Of a stretch of DNA of 53,497 nt, positions 37,525 through 45,781 are shown piece by piece; within the stretch, counting starts at the first letter, position 1; every line of letters starts with the position of its first letter. Source of the stretch: Streptacidiphilus anmyonensis (lineage in GTDB: Bacteria; Actinomycetota; Actinomycetes; Streptomycetales; Streptomycetaceae); contig NZ_BBPQ01000014.1 of NCBI RefSeq assembly GCF_000787855.1, positions 91,629-145,125 of the forward strand, written 5' to 3'. The notes below the pieces were generated by a model. The model searched no databases and had not been told where the DNA came from. It saw only the letters and a program-made list of their open reading frames with translations. The position numbers were made by a program, and so were the translations under genes.

Positions 37525-37734
37525 ATGAAGGCCAAGGCAGGGGACCGGCTGCGATTTCTCGGGCATCAGGTGGGCACCCCGGACCACTACGGGCGGGTCC
37601 TGAAGGTGATCGGCCCGGACGGCGGACCTCCGTACCTGGTGGAGTTCGACGACGGGCACCAGGCCGAGGTGTACCCCGGCTCCGACTGCGAGCTGGAGCA
37701 CCCGAAGGAGCACGGAGCGGGAGCGGTCGGCTGA
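37525..37734 (+). CDS. DUF1918 protein
   Basis: A 69-residue protein with KAGDRLRFLGHQVGTPDHYG, then IGPDGGPPYLVEFDDGHQAEVYPGSDCEL, the DUF1918 (SH3-like barrel) pattern. Function unknown. The ATG at 37525 is preceded by GAGGAGGAAGG about 15 bases away, and the longer upstream frame lacks codon bias. It faces a second DUF1918 gene across a strong terminator. Confidence 0.88.
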   Translation: MKAKAGDRLRFLGHQVGTPDHYGRVLKVIGPDGGPPYLVEFDDGHQAEVYPGSDCELEHPKEHGAGAVG

Positions 37735-37782
37735 CGCCGGAGGCTTCACCCGTTCGGTGGCGGGGGCTGCGGGCACGCACCT

Positions 37783-37814
37783 GCGCGGCCGCCGTTCACG
37801 GACGGCGGCCGCGC
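37783..37814. terminator. Bidirectional hairpin between two DUF1918 genes
   Basis: Perfect arms GCGCGGCCGCCG (37783-37794) and CGGCGGCCGCGC (37803-37814) with an 8-base loop, in the gap between convergent genes. Confidence 0.85.
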
Positions 37815-37870
37815 GGCGCGCTCCCGCGCGGACGGGAGCGAGGCGGACGGGACCGAGGGAGACAGAGAAC

Positions 37871-38092
37871 TCAGAGATACGACGCGTCAGGGCGGATGGT
37901 CTCCACCCGCTGCTTGACGCAGCGGATGTGCGAGCCCGGTCCCGGCCCGACGACGGCCGAGCGGCCGTCCGGGTACTCGACCCGGTAGGGCGGCCCGCCG
38001 CGCTCGCCCAGCACCTCGGTGACCCGCGCGACCTTGCCGTATGCCGCGGCGCGGCCCTGCATCGACAGCCAGTCGCCTCTGGCGGCTTGCAT
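37871..38092 (-). CDS. DUF1918 protein, second copy
   Basis: A 73-residue DUF1918 protein: RGDWLSMQGRAAAYGKVARV, then GGPPYRVEYPDGRSAVVGPGPGSHI. Clearly related to the protein at 37525 in pattern but divergent in sequence, so not a recent duplication. Divergent from the peroxidase-encapsulin operon with a 53-base gap that must hold both promoters. Confidence 0.88.
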   Translation of the reverse strand: MQAARGDWLSMQGRAAAYGKVARVTEVLGERGGPPYRVEYPDGRSAVVGPGPGSHIRCVKQRVETIRPDASYL

Positions 38093-38145
38093 GCGGACCG
38101 CCTCCCTTCCGGGCCGAATCCGAGCCCCACCATTCTAGGAGCCCC

Positions 38146-39123
38146 ATGGCGACACCGCAGAGCATCGTCAGACCCCCGACGCGAGCCGCCGTCTTCTTGG
38201 TCGGCACGATCGCCGACGGCGGCGAGGAAGCGGTGCGGGGGCTGCTCCAGGACCTGGCGGGCCTGGTGCGGTCGGTGGGCTTCCGGTCCCCGGGCGACCT
38301 GCTCGGCTGCGTGGCCGGGATCGGTTCGGACGCCTGGGACCGCCTCTTCGACGGCCCGAGGCCGCGCGAGCTGCACCCGTTCCCGGCGCTGGACGGCCCG
38401 GTGCACCACGCGCCCGCGACGCCGGGCGACCTGCTCTTCCACATCCGCGCCCAGCGCATGGACCTGTGCTTCGAGCTCGCCCGCCTGATCACCGACCGCC
38501 TGCACGACGCCGTCACCGTCGTCGACGAGGTGCACGGCTTCAAGTACTTCGACGAGCGCGACCTGCTCGGCTTCGTCGACGGCAGCGAGAACCCCGAGGA
38601 CCAGGCCGCCGAGGCCGCGGTCCACCTCACCGACGAGGACCCGCGGTTCCGCGGCGGCAGCTATGTGATCGTGCAGAAGTACCTCCACGACATGGCCGCG
38701 TGGGCGGAGCTCACCACAGAGGAGCAGGAGCGGGCCATCGGCCGCAGCAAGGACGCCAACGTGGAGATGCCCGACGACGTCAAGCCGCCGAACTCGCACG
38801 TCGCGCTGAACACGATCGTGGGCGAGGACGGACGCCAGCGGCAGATCGTCCGCGAGAACATGCCGTTCGGCACGGTGGGCCGCGGCGAGTTCGGCACCTA
38901 CTTCATCGGCTACGCGCGCACGCCCGAGGTGACGGAGCGGATGCTCCGCAACATGTTCCTGGGCGACCCGCCGGGCACCACCGACCGCATCCTCGACTTC
39001 TCCACCCCCGTCACCGGATGCCTGTTCTTCGTCCCGAGCGCGGACTTCCTCGACGGCGTCCCCGGCGGCGCCGACACGGGCGGGTCCCTGGGCATCGGCA
39101 GTCTCAAAGGAGCGTCATCATGA
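38146..39123 (+). CDS. Dyp-type peroxidase, encapsulin cargo
   Basis: A 325-residue dye-decolorising peroxidase. The GxxDG motif is GFVDGSENP with distal Asp145, the proximal heme His is in PPNSHVALN (His218), and the distal Arg is in the VRENMPFGT region. The C-terminus ends in SLGIGSLKGASS, matching the known encapsulin-targeting consensus (SLxIGSLKG), after a flexible Gly/Ala linker. The enzyme should therefore be packed inside the encapsulin shell encoded by the next gene, whose ATG overlaps this stop (ATGA). ATG start at 38146 with AGGAG. Confidence 0.96.
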   Translation: MATPQSIVRPPTRAAVFLVGTIADGGEEAVRGLLQDLAGLVRSVGFRSPGDLLGCVAGIGSDAWDRLFDGPRPRELHPFPALDGPVHHAPATPGDLLFHIRAQRMDLCFELARLITDRLHDAVTVVDEVHGFKYFDERDLLGFVDGSENPEDQAAEAAVHLTDEDPRFRGGSYVIVQKYLHDMAAWAELTTEEQERAIGRSKDANVEMPDDVKPPNSHVALNTIVGEDGRQRQIVRENMPFGTVGRGEFGTYFIGYARTPEVTERMLRNMFLGDPPGTTDRILDFSTPVTGCLFFVPSADFLDGVPGGADTGGSLGIGSLKGASS

Positions 39124-39935
39124 CGGCCACCAGCGGGATGAACAACCTCCACCGCGAGCTCGCCCCGATCACGCCCGCGGCCTGGGCGCAGATCGAGGCG
39201 GAGGCGCGACGGTCCTTCCGGCGGCATGTCGCGGGCCGGCGCGTGGTGGACGTGACCGGCCCGGCCGGCCCCGAGCTGGCCGCCGTCGGGACGGGCCATC
39301 TCGCCGACATCGAGCCCCCGGCCGCGCGCGTCGCAGCGCGCCTGCGGGAGGCGCGGCGGCTGGTCGAGCTGCGGGTGCCGTTCACGGTCACCCGCGCGGC
39401 CGTCGACGACGTCGAGCGCGGCGCGCAGGACTCCGACTGGCAGCCGGTCAAGGACGCGGCGCGGGTGATGGCCTTCGCCGAGGACCAGGCGATCTTCGAC
39501 GGCTACCCGGCGGCCGGGATCGACGGCCTGCGCACCCGCAGTTCCAACCCGGTGATCAGCCTCCCGGCCGATCCGGACGCCTACCCCGACGTCGTCAGCA
39601 GCGCGCTGACCGCGCTGCGGCTGGCCGGCGTCGACGGCCCGTACGCGGTGCTGCTGGGCGCGGACCAATACACGGCCGTGAACGAGACCTCCGATCACGG
39701 GTACCCGGTCGCCAAGCACGTCGAGCGCATGGTCGACGGCGGGCTGGTCTGGGCGCCCGCGCTCAGCGGCGGCTACGTCCTGTCCACCCGCGGCGGCGAC
39801 TTCGAGCTGCGGCTGGGCCAGGACCTGTCGATCGGCTACACCTCGCACGACAAGGACAGCGTCGAGCTGTACTTCCAGCAGACGCTGACCTTCCTCACCT
39901 ACACGGACGAGGCCGTCGTGGTGCTGCGGCCCTGA
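39120..39935 (+). CDS. Family 1 encapsulin shell protein
   Basis: A 271-residue HK97-fold shell protein of the linocin M18/CFP29 family. NNLHRELAPITPAAWAQIEAEARRSFRRHVAGRRVVDV is the classic N-terminus that lines the cargo-binding pocket inside the shell; DDVERGAQDSDWQPVKDAARVMAFAEDQAIFDGY and the end QDLSIGYTSHDKDSVELYF are equally diagnostic. Family members form 60-subunit capsids about 24 nm across. Translation is coupled to the peroxidase gene by an ATGA overlap. Confidence 0.97.
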   Translation: MTATSGMNNLHRELAPITPAAWAQIEAEARRSFRRHVAGRRVVDVTGPAGPELAAVGTGHLADIEPPAARVAARLREARRLVELRVPFTVTRAAVDDVERGAQDSDWQPVKDAARVMAFAEDQAIFDGYPAAGIDGLRTRSSNPVISLPADPDAYPDVVSSALTALRLAGVDGPYAVLLGADQYTAVNETSDHGYPVAKHVERMVDGGLVWAPALSGGYVLSTRGGDFELRLGQDLSIGYTSHDKDSVELYFQQTLTFLTYTDEAVVVLRP

Positions 39936-40004
39936 TCGGGGCCGCTCCTGAGCGGGCGGGTGGGAAGGCGGGACGCCCAGGGCCGACGTTGGTCGGCGGG
40001 ACGC

Positions 40005-40286
40005 TCAGCCGCCGTAGTCGCTGGGCGGGAACGCCTCACGGTCCTTGCGGTGCGCACCCGCGTCCGAGGTCAGCTCGCCGCTCGCCGCCTCGCGGTCCAC
40101 CTCGGCCGACTCTCCCGCGTAGGCCTCGGCGTCGTCCGGTTCGGCCCCGGGGTCCAGGCCGACCTCCTCGCGGTCCAGCTCGGTGCGCTCTTCGAGTTCT
40201 TCCTCGTCGGGGCGTCGGGGCAGGCCACCGCCGTGGCCGGTGTCCGGGTCGCCCTCGACGGCCTTGTTCGACTTGTGGTGCGCCAT
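40005..40286 (-). CDS. Small acidic protein of unknown function
   Basis: A 93-residue, highly charged protein: MAHHKSNKAVEGDPDTGHGG, then runs of Glu/Asp (DEEELEERTELDREEVG) and a final PPSDYGG. No hydrophobic core is evident, so it is probably disordered. The ATG has AGGAGGAA directly upstream on the minus strand. It is convergent with the encapsulin gene and divergent from the molybdopterin enzyme. Confidence 0.7.
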   Translation of the reverse strand: MAHHKSNKAVEGDPDTGHGGGLPRRPDEEELEERTELDREEVGLDPGAEPDDAEAYAGESAEVDREAASGELTSDAGAHRKDREAFPPSDYGG

Positions 40287-40420
40287 GGTTCCTCCTCAGG
40301 ACGCCTACCCCCCACTCAAGCCCCATCGCCAAGCCCCCGCAAACGGGCTCACGGAGATCGCCTGGCCCGCGTTGATCAACCGGAATAGCCTGTTCCCACG
40401 AGCCGGGAAGGGTGAGTGTC

Positions 40421-42796
40421 ATGAACGCCTCCGAGGACCCGCAGCAGGAGCCGTCCCCCCGGGCGGACGTGGAGCCCAGTGTGGGAGCCGTCCCCGCGGA
40501 GCGTCCGGAGTTCCGCGCCTACCACCACCCCGCCGCGGGCTGGGGCGCGGCCAAGAGCGTCACCCGCTTCCTGATGCGCGAGGGCGAGTACGTCGACGGG
40601 CCGCGCGCGATCATGAAGATGAACCATGAGAACGGCGGCTTCGACTGCCCCGGCTGCGCCTGGCCGGACGACATCAAGGGCCTGAAGCTCGACCTCTGCG
40701 AGAACGGCATCAAGCACGTCACCTGGGAGATGACACGCAAGCGCGTGGACCGCGCGTTCTTCGCGGCGCACCCGGTGGCCGAGCTCTCCGAGTGGAGCGA
40801 CTTCGCCCTCGAGGACCAGGGGCGGCTGACCGAGCCGATGGTCTACGACGCGGCCACCGACCACTACGTGCCGATCAGCTGGAAGGACGCCTTCGAACTC
40901 GTCGGCAGCGCGCTGCGCGGGCTGGACGACCCGAACCAGGCGGCCTTCTACACCTCCGGCCGGCTCGGCAACGAGCCGACGTTCCTCTACCAGCTGATGG
41001 CCCGTGAGCTGGGCACCAACAACCTCCCCGACTGCTCCAACATGTGCCACGAGGCCAGCGGCCGGGCCCTTGAGGCCTCCCTCGGCACCGGCAAAGGCAC
41101 TGTGGACCTGAAGGACTGGGAGACCACCGACGCCCTGTTCATCATGGGCGTCAACGCCGCCTCCAACGCCCCGCGGATGCTCACGGCGCTCGCCCAGGCG
41201 TACAAGCGCGGCGCGCAGGTCGTCCACGTCAACCCGCTGGTCGAGGCCGCCGCCCGGCGCACGATCATCCCGCACGACTTCGTGGACATGGCGCTGTTCA
41301 AGTCGACCAGGACCAGCACGCTGAACATCCAGCCGCGCATCGGCGGCGACATGGCGCTGCTGCGCGGGATGGCCAAGGCGATCCTGGAGCAGGCGAAGAC
41401 CGACCCCAAGGCGCTGGACCAGCTCTTCATCGACCGGCACACGCACGGGTTCGAGGAGTACCGCAAGGTCTGCGAGGCGACCTCGTGGGAGGAGCTGGAG
41501 CGCCAGTCCGGCGTCCCACGCAAGGACATCCTCAAGGCCGCCCGGGTCTACCGCGACGCCGACCGCAGCATCGTCAGCTGGTGCCTGGGCGTCACCCAGC
41601 ACGAGCACGGCGTCGACACCGTCCGCGAGATCGTCAACCTGCTGCTCCTGCGCGGCAACCTGGGCCGCGAGGGCGCCGGGCCGTCCCCGGTGCGCGGCCA
41701 CAGCAACGTGCAGGGCAACCGCACCTGCGGCATCGACCACCGTCCGACGACGGAGTTCCTGGAGCGCCTCGGCGAGGTCTGCGGGATCGACCCGCCGCGC
41801 GAGCACGGCAAGGACACCGTGGCGACCATCGAGGCCATGCACCGCGGCGAGCTGAAGGTGTTCGTCGGCATGGGCGGCAACTTCGCGCTCGCCGCGCCCG
41901 ACACGCCGTACACGTACGCCGGGCTGCGCGGCTGCGAGCTGACCGTGCACGTCAGCACCAAGCTGAACCGCAGTCACCTCGTGCACGGACGCCAGGCGTT
42001 GATCCTGCCGTGCCTGGGCCGCACGGAGAGGGACCGGCAGCGCTCGGGCGAGCAGGCCACCTCGGTCGAGGACTCGATGAGCATGGTCCACCTCTCGCGC
42101 GGCATGAAGCACCCCGCCTCGCCGCACCTGCTGTCCGAACCCGCCATCATCGCGGGCATCGCCCGCGCCGCCCTCCCCGGCAGCAGCACCCCCTGGGAGT
42201 GGTACATCGAGGACTACGACCGCATCCGCGACACCATGGCCGAGGTCCTGGACGGCTTCGAGGACTTCAACCGGCGGGTGCGGCTCCCGCTGGGCTTCCG
42301 GATCAAGCAGCCGGCCCGCGAGCTGGTCTTCCTCACCCCGTCCGGCAAGGCCGAGTTCTCCGCCGCCGCGCTGCCGGACGTCGTCCCCGCCCCCGGCACG
42401 CTCGCGCTCGGCACGATGCGCTCGCACGACCAGTGGAACACCACGATCTACTCCGACGACGACCGCTACCGCGGCATCAAGAACCTGCGCACGCTGGTCT
42501 TCATGAACCGCGACGACATGCGCGAACGCGGCATCACCGAGTTCGACCCGGTCGACGTCACCGCCACCGCCCGCGACGGCTCCAGGCGCTCCCTGACCGG
42601 CTACCTCGCCGTCCCCTACGACATCCCGCGCGGCTGCGCGGCGGGCTACATGCCGGAGATGAACGTGCTGTGCGCCATCGGCGACTACAGCACCCAGAGC
42701 GACCAGCCCATCATGAAGCACCTGAAGGTCACGGTGACCCGCTCCGAAGCGATCTCCACCCCGCCGCACGGGGCCGAGCCCGCCCATCTGGCGTAG
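40421..42796 (+). CDS. FdhF/YdeP-type molybdopterin oxidoreductase
   Basis: A 791-residue member of the formate-dehydrogenase-like FdhF/YdeP family. The N-terminal FDCPGCAWPDD (about residue 70-80) is characteristic; unlike classical formate dehydrogenase it has no full four-Cys [4Fe-4S] site. Molybdopterin-binding parts follow: YTSGRLGNEPTFLYQLMARELGTNN, CSNMCHEASGRALEASLGTGKGTVDL, LRGNLGREGAGPSPVRGHSNVQGNRT and the C-terminal dinucleotide-binding NRDDMRERGITEFDPVDV. E. coli YdeP is tied to acid resistance; the electron acceptor is unknown. A GTG at 40412 is an alternative start; ATG 40421 has GGGAAGGG eight bases before it. No partner subunit or accessory gene adjoins. Confidence 0.93.
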   Translation: MNASEDPQQEPSPRADVEPSVGAVPAERPEFRAYHHPAAGWGAAKSVTRFLMREGEYVDGPRAIMKMNHENGGFDCPGCAWPDDIKGLKLDLCENGIKHVTWEMTRKRVDRAFFAAHPVAELSEWSDFALEDQGRLTEPMVYDAATDHYVPISWKDAFELVGSALRGLDDPNQAAFYTSGRLGNEPTFLYQLMARELGTNNLPDCSNMCHEASGRALEASLGTGKGTVDLKDWETTDALFIMGVNAASNAPRMLTALAQAYKRGAQVVHVNPLVEAAARRTIIPHDFVDMALFKSTRTSTLNIQPRIGGDMALLRGMAKAILEQAKTDPKALDQLFIDRHTHGFEEYRKVCEATSWEELERQSGVPRKDILKAARVYRDADRSIVSWCLGVTQHEHGVDTVREIVNLLLLRGNLGREGAGPSPVRGHSNVQGNRTCGIDHRPTTEFLERLGEVCGIDPPREHGKDTVATIEAMHRGELKVFVGMGGNFALAAPDTPYTYAGLRGCELTVHVSTKLNRSHLVHGRQALILPCLGRTERDRQRSGEQATSVEDSMSMVHLSRGMKHPASPHLLSEPAIIAGIARAALPGSSTPWEWYIEDYDRIRDTMAEVLDGFEDFNRRVRLPLGFRIKQPARELVFLTPSGKAEFSAAALPDVVPAPGTLALGTMRSHDQWNTTIYSDDDRYRGIKNLRTLVFMNRDDMRERGITEFDPVDVTATARDGSRRSLTGYLAVPYDIPRGCAAGYMPEMNVLCAIGDYSTQSDQPIMKHLKVTVTRSEAISTPPHGAEPAHLA

Positions 42797-42962
42797 CGGC
42801 CGAGCCGGGCTGCCGGGGTTCTCGTGCGCGGTCCCCTGGCGGGTGAGCGCCGCAGGAGGCGGAGAAGGGGGATCGGGCCGGGGGCGCTTGCGGATGGGCG
42901 GTGCGCTCACCCGGCAGACTGACGCGGCGTGCCCGGAGGCGACCCGGTTCGTTGACCCTTGC
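42797..42962. other. Region between the molybdopterin enzyme and the next small frame
   Basis: Part of a 427-base gap (42797-43223). TTGACC near 42952 may belong to a promoter of the small frame that follows. No clear terminator, repeat or RNA was seen. Confidence 0.35.
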
Positions 42963-43178
42963 GTGACTTCTGCGGAACCGTTTTCGCGGAGCGCCTCGCC
43001 CGGCGCAGCACGGTCGAGCGACACGCCGCTGTTCCACGCCATCGCGGCGTCCTGGAGCGCGCTCGGCCGCACCGTACCCGGAATTCCGGACCCCGAGTGG
43101 GACCGTCTCGTCGCCGCGCGTCCCCGGCCGCGCCGACGACTGGTCTTCCCCAACCCGCGCCAGAGCGGGCCGCCGTGA
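42963..43178 (+). CDS. Small basic hypothetical protein
   Basis: A 71-residue frame from GTG 42963. After a Ser/Ala-rich start, the conserved-looking part is LFHAIAASWSALGRTVPGIPDPEWDRLVAARPRPRRR. This Trp-containing helix followed by a basic tail looks like real coding sequence, but no family is named. The same frame is open from 42843, where codon bias is weaker. Start uncertain. Confidence 0.45.
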   Translation: MTSAEPFSRSASPGAARSSDTPLFHAIAASWSALGRTVPGIPDPEWDRLVAARPRPRRRLVFPNPRQSGPP

Positions 43179-43223
43179 CGGCCCGCCGCGCCGTCAGGAG
43201 GAGCCCCCGTCAGCCCTGCGCCG

Positions 43224-45734
43224 TCAGCCCAGGCCCGGCAGGGGGCCGTCGCCGGGCAGCGGTCTGAGGTCCGTCAGCCAGCGGGCGTCGGGGTCGTAGG
43301 CGGCGAAGAACGGACGGCCCACCAGCTCGGGGTCCCGCGCCTGGACGTAGTGGAGCACGAACGCGCGCCGGCCGCCGACCTCGGCCACCCCGTCGACCTG
43401 CACCTTGCCCGGCGTCGCCGACATGATCGGGCCGCGCACCGTCCGGGCCAGCCCGGAGACCTGCGCGTACGCCTCACGGAACAGCTCGTGGGCGCGGGCC
43501 AGCGGCACCGCGAAGTAGTCCTGCGGACCGGTGTCGCGCTCGACGAACATGTAGTACGGCACCGCGCCCTGGGCGACCAGCCGCCGCCACAGCACCGCCC
43601 AGTCCTGCGCCCGGTCGTTCACGCCCCGGATCAGCGGCGCCTGGCAGCGGACCACCGCGCCAGTGCCCTGCGCCCGGCGCAGCGCCCGCACCGCCGCCTC
43701 GGGCTCCAGCTCGCGCGGGTGCGAGTAGTGGCCCATCAGCGCCAGGTTGCGCCCGCTGCCGACCACCCGCTCGAACAGGCGCAGCAGCTCGTCCGCGTCG
43801 GGGTCCGTGAGGAAGCGGTGCGGCCAGTACGACAGCGCCTTGGTGCCGATCCGCACGGACTCCAGATGCGGGATCTCCAGCAGCGGCTCGACGTAGCGGG
43901 CCAGCACGGCACTGCTCATGATCAGCGGGTCGCCGCCGGTGATCAGGACGCTGGTGATCTCCGGATGCGCGCGCACGTAGGAGGTGAGCGCCGCCGCGTC
44001 TCCGCTGGCCATCCGCAGGTCGGGCTCGCCCACGAACTGCGGCCACCGGAAGCAGTACGAGCAGTACGCGTGGCAGGTCTGCCCCTGCCGCGGGAAGAAC
44101 AGCAGCGTCTCGGCGTACTTGTGCTGCATGCCCTCGACCGGTTCGCCGTCCAGCAGCGGGGTGTTGAGGTCCCGCTGGCCGCTCGGGTGCGGGTTCAGCC
44201 GCAGCCGGATCCGGTTCACGTCCGCGCGCAGCCGGTCGGCCGAGGCGCCGTCGCGCAGCATCGAGGCCAGGCGCTCCACGTCCGCGCGCGGCAGCATGTC
44301 CGGCTGGGGGAAGACCAGTCGGTACATCGGATCCTCGGGCGCCGCCTGCCAGTCGATCAGCTCGTCGACGACGTAGGAGTTGGTCCGGAACGGCAGCACC
44401 TCGGCGACGGCCCTGGCCCGGAGCCGGTCGGCCTCGTCCAGGCCGGCGCGCGCGAGGAGCCCGTCGAGGTGGGGGAGGGCCAGAGCCCGGAACACCGGCC
44501 GATGATCACCGTTCTGCACTGCCACGTTCTGCACTGCCACGCACTGAACCTCTGTCGCTCTCCGCCGTGCCGTCCTTACCGGCGCGCGCTCGGCCGACGT
44601 CGTCTCAATCATCGCACGAGGCACGCCTTTGACCCGCACGAACATCTCCGCGTCCGCGCCGTACTTCTCCGTGAACTCGGCGCGCAGCCGCCGGAGCAGG
44701 GCGAGCTCCCCGGGCTCCTCCGGGTCGATCAGCTCCAGTTCGTGGACCTGCTCCGCGCTGCCGTCCACCCGGACCGTCACCGGCCGGTCCCGGTGCCGGG
44801 CGAGCTCCACGACGAGCCGCTGGTCGCTCAGGTACAGCACGCCGTCGTCGTCGACGTACTCCAGCCACATCGGCGTCCCCGGCTCACCGGACTCCGGCTC
44901 GACGAACTGCACGTGACGGGTCAGCACCTCGTTCACGGAGCGGGAGCGGCTCCACAGCTCGGCGAAGCGCTCGGAGACGAAGGAGCCGAGCGGTGTGGTG
45001 ATCCGGACCTCCAGCTGCTGCCCCTCGCCGGAGAGCCGGTCCACCGGGTAGAAGCTCACCATCATCCGCTCCCCGCACCGGTACAGCTGGATGGACGGCG
45101 CGGCGGCGTAGACCCGCACCTGCAACCGGTCCCGGTGCTCCTCCGGGAGCACCGCCTCCAGGCGGCGCAGTTCGCGGAGGTTGCGCATGACCTCGCGGCG
45201 CACGTCCGCGCTGAGCTCGTGCGAGCGCTGCCGGGCCGCCATCGAGTCGGGGTCGAGCAGCATGACGCGGACCGTCGCGCCCCGCCGGATCGCGGTCCGC
45301 GCCGCGTCCGCGAAGCGCGTGGCGCTCGCACCGGACAGCAGGTAGGAGAAGGTGTCCAGGACGCAGACGATGTCGCCGGTCTGCGCCACCTTGTCGCAGA
45401 ACGACGGGTAGTCGAGCCGCAGGTGCTCGCGGACGCGCTCCTCCTCCAGCCGGCTCAGGACCGGCTGGATCACCAGCAGGGTGACCATCGTGGTGAGCAT
45501 CTCCGGCGCCAGGTTCAGCAGCAGGTTCTCGCGGAAGTCCGGCAGTCCCCGCGCGAACCAGATGCACAGCCCCGCCACCACCCCGATCCCGGCGCAGAGC
45601 AGCAGCACACCGCGGCGCACCCCGCTGTCCCCGAACAATCGGCACCCCCGTACCCGGATCCGGAACGCGTTCCTTCCGGTGGAATGGGCGCGTCTGTACG
45701 GACCCTGGTACCCCCGCGGTACGGGGGCATGCAC
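43224..45734 (-). CDS. Membrane module fused to KamA-like radical SAM domain
   Basis: A single 836-residue frame. Residues 40-95 hold two hydrophobic helices (VLLLCAGIGVVAGLCIWFA and MLTTMVTLLVIQPVL). Residues about 105-260 resemble phospholipase-D-like or DUF5919 sensor modules (GDIVCVLDTFSYLL, GATVRVMLLDPDSMAARQRS, ERMMVSFYPVDRL, FVSERFAELWSRS). From about 400 on, it is a lysine 2,3-aminomutase relative: FRTNSYVVDELIDWQ, the radical-SAM cluster CHAYCSYCF (Cys554, 558, 561), SVLITGGDPLIM and NLALMGHYSHPRELEPEA. The linker has a duplicated VAVQN. The GTG start has AAAAGG ahead; an internal ATG (MIETTSAER, near 44610) could start the enzyme alone. Reaction unknown. Confidence 0.85.
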   Translation of the reverse strand: MHAPVPRGYQGPYRRAHSTGRNAFRIRVRGCRLFGDSGVRRGVLLLCAGIGVVAGLCIWFARGLPDFRENLLLNLAPEMLTTMVTLLVIQPVLSRLEEERVREHLRLDYPSFCDKVAQTGDIVCVLDTFSYLLSGASATRFADAARTAIRRGATVRVMLLDPDSMAARQRSHELSADVRREVMRNLRELRRLEAVLPEEHRDRLQVRVYAAAPSIQLYRCGERMMVSFYPVDRLSGEGQQLEVRITTPLGSFVSERFAELWSRSRSVNEVLTRHVQFVEPESGEPGTPMWLEYVDDDGVLYLSDQRLVVELARHRDRPVTVRVDGSAEQVHELELIDPEEPGELALLRRLRAEFTEKYGADAEMFVRVKGVPRAMIETTSAERAPVRTARRRATEVQCVAVQNVAVQNGDHRPVFRALALPHLDGLLARAGLDEADRLRARAVAEVLPFRTNSYVVDELIDWQAAPEDPMYRLVFPQPDMLPRADVERLASMLRDGASADRLRADVNRIRLRLNPHPSGQRDLNTPLLDGEPVEGMQHKYAETLLFFPRQGQTCHAYCSYCFRWPQFVGEPDLRMASGDAAALTSYVRAHPEITSVLITGGDPLIMSSAVLARYVEPLLEIPHLESVRIGTKALSYWPHRFLTDPDADELLRLFERVVGSGRNLALMGHYSHPRELEPEAAVRALRRAQGTGAVVRCQAPLIRGVNDRAQDWAVLWRRLVAQGAVPYYMFVERDTGPQDYFAVPLARAHELFREAYAQVSGLARTVRGPIMSATPGKVQVDGVAEVGGRRAFVLHYVQARDPELVGRPFFAAYDPDARWLTDLRPLPGDGPLPGLG
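44511..44540. repeat. 15-bp tandem duplication inside the fusion gene
   Basis: GTTCTGCACTGCCAC occurs twice without spacer, in frame, giving VAVQN twice in the linker between the membrane module and the radical SAM domain. Confidence 0.85.
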
Positions 45735-45781
45735 GCGTCGCCTTTTGTTGAGGGGGAGTTGAGGATACGGGCGGAACCCGG

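Noticed and set aside
40376-43153. Open frame of about 925 codons on the minus strand
   Set aside because: Antisense to the molybdopterin oxidoreductase, which is convincing throughout.
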